Source: Maridesulfovibrio sp.
GTDB taxonomy: Bacteria; Desulfobacterota; Desulfovibrionia; Desulfovibrionales; Desulfovibrionaceae
DNA length: 64,000 nt
Assembly (NCBI RefSeq): GCF_963666665.1
Contig: NZ_OY762999.1
Location: 1,245,501 to 1,309,500, forward strand
Direction: 5' to 3'
Part shown: in pieces, positions 14,572-22,638 of the stretch
How positions within the stretch are numbered: the first letter of the stretch is position 1
Layout of the letters: every line of letters starts with the position of its first letter
The notes under the pieces: model-generated
Databases searched by the model: none
Seen by the model: the letters and a program-made list of their open reading frames with translations, nothing else
Told to the model about the DNA's origin: nothing
Program-made: the position numbers and the translations under genes

Positions 14572-17385
14572 CTAACCGGCCAGAACGGCTGCGCAACGCG
14601 GGCAGAGTTCGGGATGTTCAGCATTTGTGCCGAGAGTGTCGTATCTCCAGCAGCGGCTGCATTTTTCGCCCTGTGCCTTTTCGACCTTGATGGCGAGTCC
14701 TTCAAGTTCTTCAGGCTTAACTGCATCGTCGGAAGCTTCGGCCAGCGGCTTGATTTCAACACCGGAGACAATGAAGAATTCGCGACGCTCGATACCTTCC
14801 AGAGCCTTGGCTATGTCTTCGTTGGCAAAGAGGGTGATCTTGGTGTCCAGAGAGTGACCGATTACCTTTTCGCGGCGCAGAGGCTCGATTGCTTTGGTGA
14901 CTTCGGTACGAACGTCCATGAGCAGTTCCCATCTTTTGCGCTCGGCATCGTCGATGGAAGGCTTGAGGAGCTCGGGACGGATAGCGAATACAGTTTCAGC
15001 AGATCCTTTCATTTCTTCAGGCATGTGGGAATATGCTTCCTCAGCAGTGAAGGAAAGGATAGGTGCCATATCCTTAAGCAGCATGAGCATGGTCTGCCAG
15101 AGTACGGTCTGTGCGGAGCGGCGTTCGAGGCTCTTCTCGCCGGACACGTAGAGTCTGTCCTTGATAATATCAAGGTAGAAGGCAGACAGCTCGGTGGTGC
15201 AGAGGTTGTGCAGGGTATGGTAAACTTTGTGGAATTCAAAGTTTGTGTAAGCTTTCTGGATTACTTCATGCTGACGGTTGACCAGATCAAGAGCGAAATG
15301 GTCGATGGGCAGCATGTCTGCGGGTGCGACTGCGTCAACTTCGGGATTGAAACCGTCAAGGTTGCCGAGAATGTAACGGCAGGTGTTACGTACACGACGG
15401 TAAGTATCGACCATGCGGCTCAGGATTTCGTCGGAGATACGGACGTCTTCCTGATAGTTAACTGCGGAAACCCACATACGCAGGATCTCAGCACCATGCT
15501 GGTCAATGATTTCCTGCGGTGCGATTACGTTACCGATGGATTTGGACATCTTGCGGCCGTCCTTATCAACTACGTAACCGTGAGTAAGTACGGTCTTGTA
15601 GGGAGGCACGTCGCGGGTACCAACGGAAGCGAGCAGTGAGCTGTGGAACCATCCGCGATGCTGGTCGGAACCTTCGAGGTACAGATCAGCGGGGAAGCGG
15701 TGTTCCTTACGTTTTTCAACAACAGCAGCGTAACTGGTACCGGAATCAAACCATACGTCGAGGATGTCGTCTTCCTTGGCCCAGTGGGTGCCGCCGCATT
15801 TGGGGCATTTGAGACCTGCAGGAGCGATTTCTTCAACTGATTTTTCAAACCAGTAGTCACAGCCGTGTTCGTGTTTTTCAAATTCGTCTACTACGGAGAA
15901 AACCCATTCAGGTTCATTGTATACCTCATCGCAGTCCTGACAAATCAGGGCTATAATGGGTACACCCCAGTTGCGCTGACGGGAGATACACCAGTCAGGG
16001 CGGTTTTCAACCATGCTGTAGATACGGTTTTCACCCCATGCGGGAATCCAATCAACATCATCTTTGATGGCTTTGAGAGCTTTTTTGCGCAGGTCGTTTT
16101 CTTCCATGCCGATGAACCACTGGGTGGTTGCGCGGAAGATGACCGGCTCTTTACAGCGCCAGCAATGGGGATAGGAGTGGGATATTTTTTCCTGTGCCAG
16201 CAGGTTGCCCACTTCTTGGAGCTTTTCGATTACTTTGGGGTTTGCTTCCCAAACATTCATTCCGGCGAAGAATTCTACTTCCTTGAGGAACACACCGCTG
16301 TTATTCATCGGGGAGTAAACTTCAAGTCCGTATTTAAGACCGGTTTCAAAGTCTTCGCGACCATGACCGGGGGCAGTATGAACACAACCGGTACCGGAAT
16401 CGAGAGTTACGTAATTGGCGAGAACAATGGGGGACTCGCGATCGTAAATGGGGTGTTTGGCTATTGCGCCTTCAAGTTTGGCACCTTCTACAGTTGCCAG
16501 AACATTCCAGCTTTCCCAACCGAAGGATTCTGCGCAGACGGGCAGCAGTCTTTCAGCGAGAATGTAGATGTCACCGTTAACTTCGGCAACAACGTATTCA
16601 AATTCAGGGTGAACAGCCACAGCCATGTTGTCGGGGATGGTCCAGGGAGTGGTGGTCCAGATACACACGTAGGTGCGGGACAGGTCTACTTTGGATGCAA
16701 CATCTTCGGGCAGTGCTTTCAGAACTTTTTCATCATTCAGCGGGAAGCGTACGTAGATGGAAGGAGAAGTGTGATCTTCGTATTCAACTTCCGCTTCAGC
16801 AAGAGCGGTACGGCAGTCGCAGCACCAGTGAATGGGCTTCTTACCACGGATAACAGATCCTTTTTCCATGAAACGACCCAGTTCACGAGCGGTTGCTGCT
16901 TCGTATTCGGGCTTCATGGTCAGGTATGGATCTTCCCAGTTACCAAGTACGCCGAGGCGTTTGAATTCCTTGCGCTGAATATCAACAAACTTTGCTGCGT
17001 ATTCGCGGCAGAGTTTGCGGATAACAGTGGTGGGCAGTTCTTTTTTCTTTTTCTTGAGTTCCTGCTCAACCTTGTGCTCGATGGGCAGGCCGTGGCAGTC
17101 CCAGCCGGGAACGTATTCGGCTTTCATGCCCTGCAGGTTGCGGGACTTAACGATAATGTCCTTGAGAACCTTGTTCATGGCTGTACCCATGTGAATGTGG
17201 CCGTTAGCATACGGGGGGCCGTCGTGAAGGACGTACTGCTCGGCGTCAGCGTTTGCTTCAACCATTTTTTCGTACACCCCGGTTTCCTCCCAGCTTTTGA
17301 GCATTTCGGGCTCGCGCTGTTTGAGGTTAGCCTTCATGGGAAATTTTGTCTTGGGCAGACACAGGGTCTTTTTATAATCGCTCAT
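14572..17385 (-). CDS. ileS: Isoleucyl-tRNA synthetase
   Basis: A 937-residue class I aminoacyl-tRNA synthetase charging tRNA-Ile with ATP. The HIGH-type motif HIHMG is at residues 63-67 after DGPPYANG. KMSKS (KMSKSIGN) lies near residue 611. The large CP1 editing domain lies between (TTTPWTIPDN, GTGCVHTAPGHG). The C-terminal zinc finger CSRCWRY...CPRC marks the bacterial type with short anticodon domain. The start at 17385 has CGGAGGAC upstream and gives a normal N-terminus. The long upstream leader carries no T-box element that I can recognise. Confidence 0.97.
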   Translation of the reverse strand: MSDYKKTLCLPKTKFPMKANLKQREPEMLKSWEETGVYEKMVEANADAEQYVLHDGPPYANGHIHMGTAMNKVLKDIIVKSRNLQGMKAEYVPGWDCHGLPIEHKVEQELKKKKKELPTTVIRKLCREYAAKFVDIQRKEFKRLGVLGNWEDPYLTMKPEYEAATARELGRFMEKGSVIRGKKPIHWCCDCRTALAEAEVEYEDHTSPSIYVRFPLNDEKVLKALPEDVASKVDLSRTYVCIWTTTPWTIPDNMAVAVHPEFEYVVAEVNGDIYILAERLLPVCAESFGWESWNVLATVEGAKLEGAIAKHPIYDRESPIVLANYVTLDSGTGCVHTAPGHGREDFETGLKYGLEVYSPMNNSGVFLKEVEFFAGMNVWEANPKVIEKLQEVGNLLAQEKISHSYPHCWRCKEPVIFRATTQWFIGMEENDLRKKALKAIKDDVDWIPAWGENRIYSMVENRPDWCISRQRNWGVPIIALICQDCDEVYNEPEWVFSVVDEFEKHEHGCDYWFEKSVEEIAPAGLKCPKCGGTHWAKEDDILDVWFDSGTSYAAVVEKRKEHRFPADLYLEGSDQHRGWFHSSLLASVGTRDVPPYKTVLTHGYVVDKDGRKMSKSIGNVIAPQEIIDQHGAEILRMWVSAVNYQEDVRISDEILSRMVDTYRRVRNTCRYILGNLDGFNPEVDAVAPADMLPIDHFALDLVNRQHEVIQKAYTNFEFHKVYHTLHNLCTTELSAFYLDIIKDRLYVSGEKSLERRSAQTVLWQTMLMLLKDMAPILSFTAEEAYSHMPEEMKGSAETVFAIRPELLKPSIDDAERKRWELLMDVRTEVTKAIEPLRREKVIGHSLDTKITLFANEDIAKALEGIERREFFIVSGVEIKPLAEASDDAVKPEELEGLAIKVEKAQGEKCSRCWRYDTLGTNAEHPELCPRCAAVLAG

Positions 17386-17604
17386 GACTGGAAAAGTCCT
17401 CCGGAACTCTCTTAAGGATATGATATTTGATTAAAAGCCGTTTAAGTATTCACGTTAACGATAACGATTATGTTCAAAATAAAAAGCTGATATTTCGGCT
17501 TATTAACAAGGATATGAACAAAATTCGGCACGCTATGGAAAAGTAAAAACAGCCATTCTTGCGTAAACTTGAAAAATAAAAAATGCTCAAAAATGAGCGG
17601 CGTT

Positions 17605-17633
17605 ATCTTTAAACAAGGCGTGATGGAAGTCAA
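17605..17633 (-). promoter_or_regulatory. Possible sigma70 promoter of ileS
   Basis: On the minus strand TTGACT (17633-17628), then 16-17 bp, then TAAAGA/AAAGAT (17611-17605). It would give an ileS leader of about 210 nt. The leader is AT-rich, contains AACGTTAACG-like sequence parts and short repeats, and no gene that I believe. The match to the -10 consensus is weak. Confidence 0.4.
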
Positions 17634-17654
17634 CCCGGAGTTGCTTCTTATTAA

Positions 17655-17915
17655 TTAAAGGGAAATGAGTCCTTCAATGGTTGCTGCTTTTTCGTAGATA
17701 TTCAGGATTACATCAGAGCTGTTGGCATGGATGACAACGGTTACGCTGGTATATTTGCCTGTCTTAGAGTCTTTTTCTGTATATGGAAAACCGTCAATCA
17801 TTGACTTGAGTTCAACCAGAGACTTGCAGGGAACGATAAATTTAAAAGTGTAGTCGCAGGGCCATTCGTGATGCTCATCAAGGGCCGCTTTAAATTGTTC
17901 GATGGAATGCGCCAT
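17655..17915 (-). CDS. DUF493 (YbeD-type) small protein
   Basis: An 86-residue protein of the DUF493/YbeD family, a small alpha-beta fold resembling ACT-like regulatory domains. The pattern is clear in WPCDYTFKFIVP, the central LKSMI segment and the strand pair YTSVTVVIHANSSDVILNIYEKAATIEGLISL, which runs to the C-terminus. E. coli YbeD lies next to lipB. No biochemical role is established, so none is given. A good AAGGAGA ribosome site precedes the ATG at 17915. It is transcribed toward ileS and the putative ileS promoter lies just beyond its stop codon. Confidence 0.85.
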   Translation of the reverse strand: MAHSIEQFKAALDEHHEWPCDYTFKFIVPCKSLVELKSMIDGFPYTEKDSKTGKYTSVTVVIHANSSDVILNIYEKAATIEGLISL

Positions 17916-18076
17916 GTTTATCTCCTTATATTTAAATTGGAATATATTTTTTTATGCTGTGGCTTCGATCAAGGGAAGAAGTTGATACCTCTTGTCGGGC
18001 AATGTTGATATATGGATCGGATATGGTGCTGTCAATGGTATGAAAAAAAGTTTTTTCCCTTGTCCCTAAAGGAAAT

Positions 18077-18124
18077 TACTGCTTTGTCGATACAGTAAGC
18101 AGGTGTTCCTAAAATTATACTGTA
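18077..18124. promoter_or_regulatory. Cluster of TTACTG/CAGTAA half-sites before the zinc-ribbon gene
   Basis: TTACTG (18077-18082) and CAGTAA (18093-18098) form an inverted pair with 10-bp spacing. TACAGTA (18091-18097) and TACTGTA (18118-18124) form a second, perfect 7-bp pair. The last site lies 16 bp before the ATG at 18141. This looks like a multi-site operator. The regulator is unknown. Confidence 0.35.
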
Positions 18125-18140
18125 AGGATAGGGCGGAAAA

Positions 18141-18560
18141 ATGAGTAAAAAAAATCTCCACGCAACCAACTTTAGGAAAGTTCTTGAATTATTTAATGAT
18201 GGGCATGACCGCGAAGCGGAAAGTCTTTTAAGGATTATTCAGGAAGACTATCTTAATATGTATGAGGAAAATAAAGAGTTGCGATCTCAGATTAAAGAGG
18301 TTGCCGAGATTCTTGACCTTGCGGAATGCATGGAGTTTGACGGACAGAAATATTGGATTGATGAGGATAATGAAAAAACTGGTCCTTATTGCCAGGTTTG
18401 CTATGACCGTGATGGAGTCCTGATCAGGCTTCAGGAACGGTCCAAGCACTGGGAGTGTTATTCCTGCCAGAATCTCTTCGTCAAAATGCCTACCGGCAAT
18501 TTCATCCATAAAAGCAGGCCCAAGAAAGAGTCAAAGCCGTTGCTTAGACTTTTCAGTTAA
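18141..18560 (+). CDS. Hypothetical protein with a C-terminal zinc ribbon
   Basis: A 139-residue protein that I do not recognise as a named family. The N-terminal half is helical and charged (residues 10-60, probably a short coiled coil: YEENKELRSQIKEVAEIL). The second half carries four cysteines in two pairs, CQVC (84-87) and CYSC (106-109), spaced as in a zinc ribbon, and preceded by KYWIDEDNEKTGPY. The tail is basic. Such a fold could bind nucleic acid or protein. It has its own promoter region with repeated ACTG half-sites and a strong terminator, so it is probably monocistronic. AAGGATAGGGCGG gives the ribosome site. Confidence 0.75.
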   Translation: MSKKNLHATNFRKVLELFNDGHDREAESLLRIIQEDYLNMYEENKELRSQIKEVAEILDLAECMEFDGQKYWIDEDNEKTGPYCQVCYDRDGVLIRLQERSKHWECYSCQNLFVKMPTGNFIHKSRPKKESKPLLRLFS

Positions 18561-18598
18561 GAAAAACACTTTATTTTCCAGTCCTTAATATACACCTT

Positions 18599-18640
18599 GA
18601 AGCGGAATTGCCCAGTATTGAGCAATTCCGCTTCTATTTT
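18599..18640 (+). terminator. Rho-independent terminator after the zinc-ribbon gene
   Basis: A perfect 13-bp stem GAAGCGGAATTGC / GCAATTCCGCTTC (18599-18611 and 18622-18634) with a 10-nt loop, followed by TATTTTG. Confidence 0.85.
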
Positions 18641-18784
18641 GTTCATATATTTCAAGTCTGGATTTGGGAAGATGGCTATACGAAATTGTAACAGAAATGT
18701 GGTGGATAAAATTTAAATCAGAATTTATGGGGTGTTTGCCCAGTGTGTAAGTTGATACATGCAAACAATGGAGATCACAGCCCT

Positions 18785-19330
18785 ATGGTTCTCAATGAAC
18801 GGCATATGCTGCTCTTGAAGCATATCAAAAGCTACTCAAAAATTGACAGATATCATGGCCTGTTGCCTAAACGGGAAACTTATTTGTACGACCCGGAACT
18901 CATCCGTGAACTTTTAAAATCCGGATTGATAGACGAGGGCAGTATCTGCACTTCCTGCGGGAATAATCTTGAAGGGTACAGGGTATCACGAAAGGCTGAG
19001 AAAGAATGTAATAGATTCGGTGAGGAAGTAAAAGATAAAGACTGGGAAACATTCTGCGGTTTAGATATTGAAATTAATGAAATACTTGATAAAATTCATG
19101 TTCGTGCTTTAATTGATATATTTCATCTTTCAAGAATTTCTCTTTTTCGGGGCATAGCTCCAAAGAGCATTATGCAGGAAGCCTTTACCTCCGATATTCT
19201 CAATGTTTTGCTTGATGTCGGGTATATCAACAAAATTTCTCTTAAGGGGCCGGCGATATTATATGAAAGCGGTTTTGTGCTGGCGGACCGGGCTTCGCGC
19301 ATGCTTAAGCAGGCCGGTTATGTAAAATAG
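18785..19330 (+). CDS. Hypothetical protein, possible winged-helix fold with CxxC pair
   Basis: About 181 residues from ATG 18785 (GGAG upstream). A GTG at 18743 would add 14 residues without a better ribosome site. I do not recognise the family. Two similar helical blocks are visible, one around LLLKHIKSYSKI...LIRELLKSGLIDEGS and one around EILDKIHVRALIDIFHLSRISLF...DILNVLLDVGYINK. Each is followed by a short strand pair ending in residues like YRVSRKAEKE and VLADRASRMLKQAG. This suggests duplicated winged-helix-like units, with one CTSC pair in the first that could hold a metal together with other residues. It is flanked by terminators on both sides. Confidence 0.65.
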   Translation: MVLNERHMLLLKHIKSYSKIDRYHGLLPKRETYLYDPELIRELLKSGLIDEGSICTSCGNNLEGYRVSRKAEKECNRFGEEVKDKDWETFCGLDIEINEILDKIHVRALIDIFHLSRISLFRGIAPKSIMQEAFTSDILNVLLDVGYINKISLKGPAILYESGFVLADRASRMLKQAGYVK

Positions 19331-19349
19331 TTTTTATGGTCTTGGCTTC

Positions 19350-19383
19350 AAGGGCAGTGAGTTTACTCATTGCCCTTTTTTTA
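19350..19383 (+). terminator. Rho-independent terminator
   Basis: AAGGGCAGTGAG (19350-19361) pairs with CTCATTGCCCTT, including one mismatch, followed by TTTTTTATT. It lies 20 bp after the stop of the 181-residue gene. Confidence 0.85.
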
Positions 19384-19484
19384 TTCCGGCTGTTAAAATG
19401 TTGCCGCAATTGTCTTTATGTTGGATTTAATAACATCGTTGGGTTACTATCCACAAAACAGAACTCAAACCGAGAGGTATATAT

Positions 19485-21716
19485 ATGTCTGGTAAATTTT
19501 TGTGCATCCATGGACATTTTTATCAACCGCCACGTGAAGATCCGTGGTTGGATATGATTTTTCCTGAAGGAAGTGCGGCTCCATTCCGGCATTGGAATGA
19601 ACGTATCTGCCGCGAAAGTTACGGGCCATTGGCCTGGGCCAGACGTATGGGAGGCAACGGCATTTTTGACATCCTGAACTGTTATGAATGGATGAGCTTC
19701 AATGTGGGACCTACATTGTTTCGTTGGATCGAACGGTCAGAGCCGGATCTTTATGCAAAGATTCTTGAAGGTGATGCCTTGAGTCTCAAGCGTTGGGGGC
19801 ACGGTAATGCTATTGCTCAGATATACCACCACGTAATCATGCCGCTTGCTTCAGAGCTGGACCGCAATGCCGAAGTTGCCTGGGCAATTGCGGACTTTGA
19901 ATCCCGTTTTAAGCGCAGACCGGAAGGCATGTGGCTATCTGAGACCGCTTGTAACACAGATACACTTGAAACCCTTGCCGAACATGGTATTGCCTTCACT
20001 TTGCTGGCTCCCCGGCAAGCGGAGGCTATTGCTGAACTTGGAACTGATGATTGGCGCGAAGTTGATGAGTATTCTATAAACATAAAAGAGCCATACCTTG
20101 TGGAATTGCCTTCAGGTAAGACCATTTCCGTTTTCTTCTACGATGGCGGACTTTCGCAGGCCATTGCTTTTGAAGGACTGCTTAAAAATGGAGATGAGTT
20201 CTGGAACAAGCTTTCAGGGGCATCTGCAGAAGGACTTCTTTCTATCGGTACTGACGGTGAGACGTACGGGCATCATGTGGAGTTCGGCGAAATGGCGCTG
20301 GCTTATGTGCTGGCTCAAGCCATTGAAGGACGAGATGAAATTTCGTTGCTCAACTACGGGGCGTATCTTGAAAAGCATCCTCCGACCCGCAAGGTGAAGG
20401 TACGGGAGGATTCTTCATGGAGTTGTTATCACGGTGTCGAACGTTGGCGAAATGATTGCGGCTGTTGTACCGGAGGGCATCCTGACTGGAATCAACAGTG
20501 GAGAAAACCTCTCAGGGAAGGGCTTGATGCAATCAAGAATTTGATGAACGCCCACTATTTCAATCACGGAGATAAGATTTTCAGGGACGCCCGCAAGGCT
20601 TTGGTTGAATATGGAACAGTTCTGAGCGGTATTGTTACCGAAGAAGAATTCTTCAAGAAGAACTTTAAGGTTTCTGAAGGCAGTGCCGAAGCCGATATGG
20701 GCTGGAAGCTTCTTTCCATGCAGAAATGGGCTCTTTCGTCTTTTGCGAGCTGCGGTTGGTTTTTTGATGATCTGGCCCGTTTGGAGCCGGTGAACAATAT
20801 GAGCTTTGCCCTGCGGGCAATTGAAATTGCTCAGGAAACAGGGTTGATCGGCATGGAAGAAAAATTCCTTTCCATAGCCGGGGAAGCAAGGTCCAATGAA
20901 GAGCGTTACGGTTCTACCGTTGACCTTTGGAACAGTAAGATTAAGCCTCAGAGTGAAACTCCGGGAAGCTTGATCGGGCAGGCATTAGCCCGTTTGTATG
21001 TTGAAGGCGTCTTCCCTTTACCCGGTGAAGAAGGGCGGATTGAATGGCCTGGTGTTTCTGTTTCCATCAGGGTTAACGATTCTTCTCTGGTCATGGCTCG
21101 CGGTGAAGCGGAGATTCGCTGGCAGCTTGAGTCAGAAGTTAAAGAGTATAGCTGGAAATGGGAGAAGAGCGCACGTGTTCTTACCGGATCGGTTGAAATA
21201 TCACTTCCTGCCGGACAAACTGAACATTATCCGCTCACTGAGATATCATGGAAGAAAAAGCAGTCCTTGTCCCTTACCTGGGTTGACAGATTTGCTCATA
21301 AATCATGGGAAGCTCAGATATTGAATACGGGGTGTGGCCCTGTTCTTTTTAATGATTTTGAAGATTACCAGACCTCTCAGACATGGGCTCCCCGCTGGCG
21401 TAAATTATGGGCCGGACTTGCTTGGAATTACATTTTTTCCGGTGATAATGTAGGTAAAGATTCTCTTGATTTTATGAGAGATGTCGGGCGGGATCATCCT
21501 GATCTTGACTATTTTATAGAGCAACTTGCTAAACAGCTCTGCACTATGCTGCACAATGATCTCACATTTTGGGACAGCATTCGTGGAGTTGTCGAACGTG
21601 CTCGTAATCTTGAATTACCGCTTGATCTATGGAAACTCCAGAATTGCTACTGGGATAAGATCCTGATCGGGGAAAACGATCCTGATCTGGCAAAAATGAT
21701 TGGTTTTGATTTGTAG
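19485..21716 (+). CDS. Glycoside hydrolase family 57 protein with DUF3536
   Basis: A 743-residue cytoplasmic protein. The N-terminal half (about 1-330) is a GH57 (beta/alpha)7 barrel: GHFYQPPREDPW at the start, WLSETACNTDTLETLAEHGI around the expected catalytic glutamate, and GTDGETYGHH with the expected aspartate. The C-terminal half corresponds to DUF3536. GH57 enzymes act on alpha-glucans (amylases, 4-alpha-glucanotransferases, branching enzymes). The exact activity of the DUF3536 subgroup is not known to me, so a role in glycogen metabolism is only likely. There is no signal peptide. GAGAGG upstream of the ATG gives the start. Single gene with its own terminator. Confidence 0.88.
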   Translation: MSGKFLCIHGHFYQPPREDPWLDMIFPEGSAAPFRHWNERICRESYGPLAWARRMGGNGIFDILNCYEWMSFNVGPTLFRWIERSEPDLYAKILEGDALSLKRWGHGNAIAQIYHHVIMPLASELDRNAEVAWAIADFESRFKRRPEGMWLSETACNTDTLETLAEHGIAFTLLAPRQAEAIAELGTDDWREVDEYSINIKEPYLVELPSGKTISVFFYDGGLSQAIAFEGLLKNGDEFWNKLSGASAEGLLSIGTDGETYGHHVEFGEMALAYVLAQAIEGRDEISLLNYGAYLEKHPPTRKVKVREDSSWSCYHGVERWRNDCGCCTGGHPDWNQQWRKPLREGLDAIKNLMNAHYFNHGDKIFRDARKALVEYGTVLSGIVTEEEFFKKNFKVSEGSAEADMGWKLLSMQKWALSSFASCGWFFDDLARLEPVNNMSFALRAIEIAQETGLIGMEEKFLSIAGEARSNEERYGSTVDLWNSKIKPQSETPGSLIGQALARLYVEGVFPLPGEEGRIEWPGVSVSIRVNDSSLVMARGEAEIRWQLESEVKEYSWKWEKSARVLTGSVEISLPAGQTEHYPLTEISWKKKQSLSLTWVDRFAHKSWEAQILNTGCGPVLFNDFEDYQTSQTWAPRWRKLWAGLAWNYIFSGDNVGKDSLDFMRDVGRDHPDLDYFIEQLAKQLCTMLHNDLTFWDSIRGVVERARNLELPLDLWKLQNCYWDKILIGENDPDLAKMIGFDL

Positions 21717-21740
21717 CTATCTTTAAAAATTGAAAAAGAA

Positions 21741-21777
21741 AAAGGTCCGTTGAAATTCATTCAACGGACCTTTTTTA
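21741..21777. terminator. Bidirectional terminator between the GH57 gene and the metallo-hydrolase gene
   Basis: AAAGGTCCGTTGAA (21741-21754) pairs with TTCAACGGACCTTT (21760-21773) around ATTCA, with T runs on both strands. It ends both the plus-strand GH57 transcript and the minus-strand operon. Confidence 0.9.
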
Positions 21778-21798
21778 TTGATTAATTTAACTAAAAAA

Positions 21799-22638
21799 CT
21801 AAAACTCATAAACCGAACCGGACCCCAAAGGCACGACTTCGCAGGAAAGCCTTTCTTTCAGGAATTCAAAACCGTCTTTCCCGGTACAATGTCCGGGGGA
21901 GATCATTTTAGGATTGAATTCCTCAATTACCTTGGCGGTATTTTCATATTCCGACTTATCAGCAGAATACAGGTGAAGACCGCCGATGATTGCGTGTACG
22001 GAATCTATTCCGGTCAGGTCACGCATATGGTAGAGCGAATTGGCCAGACCGCTGTGACAGCAGCCGAGTACTACAACCGGGCCGGAATTACTCATGAGCA
22101 GCATAAAAGCGTCATCACGGACATGATCGACATCGGTCATTTCCTGATCAATGAATAAATCCTTAGTCGCTTCAAATAAGCCTTCACGGCGCGGGATTTC
22201 TGTGATCATGAACAATCCGTCTTCCAGCTCAACATTATCACGAACAATTATGGTTCCCGGATATTCGCAATGGAAAGACGCATCCTTGGCGGAACCGTCA
22301 TCTTCCTTGGTGTACCGTTTGTTTGCAAAATCAGGATGAGCATAAACAGGCCCCATGAAATCAGCATCCATGAGGGCATCCATGCCTCCGGTATGATCCC
22401 AGTGACCGTGGCTGAGTGCCAGACCTTTGGCCTTGCTGACATCAATATTCATGGCGTCGGCATTTTTCAGGAAAAGGTCGCTTGCGCTGCAATCCCAGAG
22501 CCAGAGGTCATTTCCCGGAAGTTCAAGGGCCATGGAAAGCCCCCATTCCTTACCAAGATCTGCATTCAGGGATTCATTGTCACAAAGAACGGAGATTCTG
22601 CACGGTTCGGTGTATTGTCCTGTTATCTCGATGGCCAT
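21799..22638 (-). CDS. MBL-fold metallo-hydrolase (COG1237-like)
   Basis: A 279-residue metallo-beta-lactamase-fold protein with metal motif SHGHWDHTGG at residues 76-85 and later ligands in VVVLGCCHSGLAN, GGLHLY and ISPGHCTG. The arrangement fits the group that includes enzymes annotated as dihydropteridine or ribofuranosylaminobenzene phosphate synthases. The true substrate is not predictable. The start codon lies 16 bp inside the end of cimA, so it is translationally coupled to it and is the last gene of the pdxJ-to-cimA run. It may be a passenger or may process a by-product of the amino acid pathway; nothing in the sequence decides this. Confidence 0.8.
   Translation of the reverse strand: MAIEITGQYTEPCRISVLCDNESLNADLGKEWGLSMALELPGNDLWLWDCSASDLFLKNADAMNIDVSKAKGLALSHGHWDHTGGMDALMDADFMGPVYAHPDFANKRYTKEDDGSAKDASFHCEYPGTIIVRDNVELEDGLFMITEIPRREGLFEATKDLFIDQEMTDVDHVRDDAFMLLMSNSGPVVVLGCCHSGLANSLYHMRDLTGIDSVHAIIGGLHLYSADKSEYENTAKVIEEFNPKMISPGHCTGKDGFEFLKERLSCEVVPLGSGSVYEF

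Noticed and set aside
15865..17415. 516-codon plus-strand frame opposite ileS
   Set aside because: Antisense shadow of a well conserved synthetase; the translation is Phe/Gly-rich and resembles no protein family.
17442..17633. 63-codon hydrophobic minus-strand frame in the ileS leader
   Set aside because: The translation is Phe/Ile-rich from AT-rich DNA, it has no ribosome site and overlaps the proposed promoter and leader.
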